Positions 6,191 through 9,026 of a stretch of 9,026 nt of DNA are shown piece by piece. Numbering within the stretch: the stretch's first letter is position 1; each line of letters opens with the position of its first letter. Location of the stretch: assembly GCA_003242315.1 (NCBI GenBank), contig QGUY01000161.1, positions 1 through 9,026 of the forward strand. The letters are read 5' to 3'. A model generated the notes under the pieces. It was not told the origin of the DNA and made no database searches. It saw only the letters and a program-made list of their open reading frames with translations. The position numbers were made by a program, and so were the translations under genes. This DNA comes from Bacteroidota bacterium. Its GTDB lineage: Bacteria > Bacteroidota > Bacteroidia > Cytophagales > Cyclobacteriaceae.

Positions 6191-7843
6191 ATGACGCACA
6201 AGAAAACGACATATATCCTTTTCCTTCTGCTGGCTGGCGCGTTCGCGTTGCCCGTTGCTGCCCAGGACACGGGTGGTCTCGAAGATGTGGAGGTCGAGAT
6301 CATCAAGGAGCGTCAGCTGACACTCCCGCCGGCGAGCCGCAACTTTGAAAAGATTCCACCGCGTCCTGCCGAGCAGGCGCCGCCATCGGTTACGTACGAC
6401 TTTCGCTCTTTCAACTTCCAGGCTCCTGAAATTGTACCGCGGATCAGACCGCTGCGACTCAAGCAGGAGAGCGCGACGCAGGCATATGGTGGTTATGTAA
6501 GTCTCGGTTACGGAAATTATGCGAGTCCCTATGCAGAGGCATTTCTTAACAACAGGAAGGATAGTCGCAAACTGGTAGGCGCTCATCTTTGGCACCGCAG
6601 CTCAGCTAAAGGTCCTGTTGATGACAAGAATTCCGGCGGTGGAACGTCAGGTCTGTCGTTGTATGGTAAAGCCTTTGGCGATGTGATTACGGCGAGCGGA
6701 AAGATCGGTTGGGAGAACCTGACCACGCACTTCTATGGTTACCCAGCGGGTGAGGCAGTGAGCCGCGATGACATACGGCAGTCGTTCAACTTTCTCTCCT
6801 TGGGAGGGGAGATCTCCAATACACGGAAGACAAAGTTCAAGTATACGCTTGGCGCTCGCTTCTCATACATGGCGGATCGCTATGATGCTAAGGAAACGGA
6901 CGCCGACCTTTTGTTCAAAACCGGATACGAGATCGATAAGCTCAACTCTGTTGAGATCCGTGCTGATTACTCTGTCATCAGCCGCAAAGATGCGTCTATC
7001 GATCCGGGTCCGCGCAGTTTGTTGACGATTGGTGGTCAGTACGTCTTTTCACCTCTTGACGGACTGGATATAAGGGCTGGTGCGAAGGTGGCTTTCGAAA
7101 ACGACACGCTGGACAGAAAAGACCTTCACGTTTTCCCTGACTTCCAGGCCACGTTCTCGCTGACCCCAACGGTTGATCTGATAGGTTCACTTAGTGGAGG
7201 TGTAGACAAAGTTTCGCTGCATTCTTTAGTGCGTGAGAATAGGTGGGTGGCACCCGATATTGCCATCTATCACACGAATCGATTGTTTGAGTTTCTCGCG
7301 GGCATCAAGGCGCGCGTTGGTAGCAAAGTAGAGGTCGAGGGCGGACTTGCAGCAGCGCATCTGAAGAACCTGTACTCGTTTGTTAATGATCCCGACGATC
7401 AAAGCAAGTTCATAACGGTGTTCGATCCGGGCACTGTGAGAAGGAACAACGTATATGCGGCGATCAGCTATGCACAATCTGAACGGGCAAAGTTCATGGC
7501 CCGCGGAGATTTCTACACATACACGGCCGGCGACCTGGCAGAAGTATGGCACAGACCAACATATCGTCTATCTGCCAATGCCTTTTACAATGTCTTCGAC
7601 AAGATATTGCTCAAAGCTGACCTTATCATGCAGGGAGGAATGAAGGCATTCGATCAGCCTACGCAGGAAGAGGTGTCGTTGGACAATGCGTTCGATCTAA
7701 ACGCGAGGGCAGAGTATCTCTTTTCAAAGAGCTTCTCCTTCTTTGTGCAGTTGAACAACATCGCGTCGAACGAGTATCCGATGTTCTATCACTATCCGGT
7801 AAGAGGTATGCAAGTACTCGGTGGGATTACATGGAGCTTTTAG
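6191..7843 (+). CDS. Outer-membrane beta-barrel protein, TonB-receptor-like but without visible plug
   Basis: A 550-residue exported protein with a signal peptide (basic HKK, hydrophobic 8-20, cleavage after VAA at 24). Residues 25-95 form a proline- and charge-rich linker that includes LEDVEVEIIKERQ (30-42). From about residue 98 the sequence is alternating aromatic/hydrophobic strands (GGYVSLGYGNY and many like it) to the end. The last strand is GGITWSF with a terminal phenylalanine, the usual signal for BAM-dependent outer-membrane insertion. It resembles the barrel part of TonB-dependent receptors, but I find neither a plug domain, a CarboxypepD-like N-domain nor a clear TonB box, and 550 residues is short for a full receptor. 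It is six bases downstream of the TPR gene and in the same frame (TGA TTA AAC ATG). Databases may label homologues TonB-dependent receptor. Outer-membrane location is well supported; transport function is not. Confidence 0.85.
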   Translation: MTHKKTTYILFLLLAGAFALPVAAQDTGGLEDVEVEIIKERQLTLPPASRNFEKIPPRPAEQAPPSVTYDFRSFNFQAPEIVPRIRPLRLKQESATQAYGGYVSLGYGNYASPYAEAFLNNRKDSRKLVGAHLWHRSSAKGPVDDKNSGGGTSGLSLYGKAFGDVITASGKIGWENLTTHFYGYPAGEAVSRDDIRQSFNFLSLGGEISNTRKTKFKYTLGARFSYMADRYDAKETDADLLFKTGYEIDKLNSVEIRADYSVISRKDASIDPGPRSLLTIGGQYVFSPLDGLDIRAGAKVAFENDTLDRKDLHVFPDFQATFSLTPTVDLIGSLSGGVDKVSLHSLVRENRWVAPDIAIYHTNRLFEFLAGIKARVGSKVEVEGGLAAAHLKNLYSFVNDPDDQSKFITVFDPGTVRRNNVYAAISYAQSERAKFMARGDFYTYTAGDLAEVWHRPTYRLSANAFYNVFDKILLKADLIMQGGMKAFDQPTQEEVSLDNAFDLNARAEYLFSKSFSFFVQLNNIASNEYPMFYHYPVRGMQVLGGITWSF

Positions 7844-7863
7844 GTTAGGTGGACGAGGCATGA

Positions 7864-7894
7864 TTTGGACGCCCGAAAAATTCGCTTAATTTTG
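7864..7894 (+). promoter_or_regulatory. Bacteroidota primary-sigma promoter for the SPOR-TolQ genes
   Basis: TTTG at 7864-7867 and TAATTTTG at 7887-7894 match both consensus boxes exactly, with an ideal 19-bp gap. Transcription would start near 7900, giving a leader of about 27 bases before ATG 7927. It is the best promoter in the window and shows that the SPOR gene need not depend on the upstream TPR-barrel transcript. Confidence 0.7.
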
Positions 7895-7926
7895 TATAGT
7901 TTACCACAACTAAACTTAACCGAACC

Positions 7927-8721
7927 ATGGCCAAAGACAACAGACCAGATGAGCCTGAAGATAGTTCCGGTAACTTTGATGAATCAGACGACACCTTCGG
8001 GTTGCCTGAGATAGAATACGAACCGATCAAACGCGAACAAGAGCCTACTCCGGAGCCTCCTTCAAGAGAGTGGGAAGAAGAGCGGAAAGAAGTTGTGGAG
8101 CCGGTAGCAGAGGAGTCGTCTACGGTGCATGAAGAGCACACATACGAACCACCGCGCTATGAAGAGCCGCCGCGTGCGCAGTATGCGTATACTTACTCGC
8201 ACGAAACCAGTTCACCGGTGTGGCCAAAGGTCCTGGGGATTCTCCTGTTGCTGGCCGTGTTGATAGGCGGTGGATTGTGGTACTTCCTTAAGTATAAGCC
8301 GGAACGCGATGAAGAAGCCCGACTTGCCGCGGCCCGTCAGGCGGCCGCCGACGAGCAATTCCGTCGCGAGCGTGCTCGCGCTGATTCGCTGGCGGAAATC
8401 GAAAGGGCACGTGTAAGGCGAATCAATGATTCTCTGGCGCGGATACCGCCTAAGCCGGCTTCGGGTACGATCGACACACTTACTGGCCGTACTGGTCGTT
8501 ATTATGTAATCGTCGCGAGCAACATCGATGATGATCTGTTGATGGACTACGCTCGGAAACTCAGCGCGGCAGGCGTGAGCTCCAAGCTTATTCCACCTCA
8601 TGGAAACGTGAAATTTTACCGGCTTGCCATTGCTGAGGGGGATACATATGCCAGCGCACAGGCGACGGCCGACGGAATGAAGGCCGATTACGGTGATGGA
8701 TTGTGGGTGACAAAGTACTGA
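7927..8721 (+). CDS. Single-pass inner-membrane SPOR-domain protein
   Basis: A 264-residue bitopic membrane protein with FtsN/DamX/DedD-like architecture. Residues 1-97 are acidic and rich in Pro/Glu and should lie in the cytoplasm. Residues about 98-121 (KVLGILLLLAVLIGGGLWYF region) form one transmembrane helix with basic KYK following. Residues 125-172 are an Ala/Arg/Glu-rich helical stalk, probably coiled coil. Residues about 190-264 are a SPOR domain beginning RYYVIVASN and ending DGLWVTKY. SPOR domains bind peptidoglycan glycans lacking stem peptides at division sites, so septal or remodelling-site targeting is expected. The gene has its own strong promoter and lies 75 bp upstream of an ExbB/TolQ gene, which suggests a joint role in envelope work. 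Domain call is firm; the exact role is inferred. Confidence 0.88.
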   Translation: MAKDNRPDEPEDSSGNFDESDDTFGLPEIEYEPIKREQEPTPEPPSREWEEERKEVVEPVAEESSTVHEEHTYEPPRYEEPPRAQYAYTYSHETSSPVWPKVLGILLLLAVLIGGGLWYFLKYKPERDEEARLAAARQAAADEQFRRERARADSLAEIERARVRRINDSLARIPPKPASGTIDTLTGRTGRYYVIVASNIDDDLLMDYARKLSAAGVSSKLIPPHGNVKFYRLAIAEGDTYASAQATADGMKADYGDGLWVTKY

Positions 8722-8796
8722 TCAACTAATTATAGAGACTTTTTTACAGAACTGTGTATCGAGGAAACAGGGAGAACATTTTTTGAAGTTAACTGA

Positions 8797-9026
8797 ATGA
8801 CATTCGCACAAATCGTAACAGACACCACGGCGGAGGCAGCTGACGCCGCGCGCCAAACCATATCCGTTTGGGAACTTACAATAGAAGGCGGTCCGATCAT
8901 GATACCGATCGGGCTGATGTTCATCGTCGCCACATATTTGTTTATCGAGCGTTTGCTCACGATTCACAAAGCGAATCAGGACCCGGCGCCTTTCATGAGT
9001 AAGGTGAAGGAACTGGTATTGCTGAA
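8797..9026 (+). CDS. MotA/TolQ/ExbB proton-channel family protein (N-terminal part, cut by window edge)
   Basis: The first 76 codons of an ExbB/TolQ-type inner-membrane protein that, with an ExbD/TolR partner, converts proton-motive force into movement of a periplasmic protein. A short polar N-terminus (1-30) precedes the family pattern ELTIEGGPIMIPIGL and the first transmembrane segment (about 34-51), followed by the cytoplasmic IERLLTIHKA stretch typical of Bacteroidota ExbB/TolQ. An in-frame TGA at 8794-8796 directly ahead of ATG 8797 fixes the start. The 75-bp gap after the SPOR gene has a T-run at 8740-8745 but no convincing stem or promoter, so cotranscription with the SPOR gene is likely. 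ExbD/TolR and TonB/TolA-type genes are expected beyond the right edge. Whether this is functionally ExbB or TolQ cannot be decided here. Confidence 0.9.
   Translation, partial: MTFAQIVTDTTAEAADAARQTISVWELTIEGGPIMIPIGLMFIVATYLFIERLLTIHKANQDPAPFMSKVKELVLL

Noticed and set aside
5820..6595. Minus-strand frames across the TPR-barrel junction
   Set aside because: They overlap the TPR C-terminus and the barrel signal peptide and linker, which read coherently on the plus strand; no family features are seen.
7246..7262. Possible sigma-54 promoter (TGGCAC followed by TTGC)
   Set aside because: The GG and GC pairs are 11 bases apart instead of 10, and the site lies within the barrel coding sequence, so it is unlikely to be a target of the NtrC-type regulator.
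8740..8745. T-run after the SPOR gene as a terminator
   Set aside because: No convincing GC-rich stem precedes the six Ts, so termination between SPOR and TolQ is not supported.

Overview
The window looks like a chromosomal segment of a Bacteroidota bacterium, most likely from the Cytophagales/Cytophagia. This is an inference. It rests on promoter boxes of the Bacteroidota type (TTTG, then TAnnTTTG, with an exact pair at 7864-7894), mostly poor Shine-Dalgarno sites, signal peptides ending in VAAQ or GVAQ, and the order TPR protein / outer-membrane barrel / SPOR protein / ExbB-TolQ. Composition appears balanced (roughly half GC by eye, not computed). I see no mobile element, tRNA, rRNA or CRISPR array.

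Left part (1-722, minus strand): the N-terminal 240 codons of an NtrC-type, sigma-54-dependent response regulator, running off the left edge. A 186-bp divergent gap (723-908) separates it from a plus-strand cluster and holds a -7 promoter box and a small inverted repeat.

Middle-left (909-2990): three closely spaced plus-strand genes, a small TerB-like protein, a six-TM rhomboid intramembrane protease and HolA (DNA polymerase III delta subunit, GTG start). A 149-bp gap (2991-3139) follows, with nested inverted repeats, a candidate terminator and a candidate promoter.

Right part (3140-9026): an envelope gene group. It encodes a 1014-residue exported TPR solenoid, then six bases later a 550-residue outer-membrane beta-barrel that lacks a recognisable plug domain. 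After a clear internal promoter come a single-pass inner-membrane SPOR-domain protein (FtsN/DamX-like topology) and the start of an ExbB/TolQ proton-channel subunit cut by the right edge. Together these cover inner membrane, periplasm/peptidoglycan and outer membrane. My hypothesis is a Tol-Pal/CpoB-like trans-envelope module acting in envelope constriction, transport or outer-membrane integrity. This group is the most interesting part of the window. The rest is largely conventional housekeeping or regulatory content.
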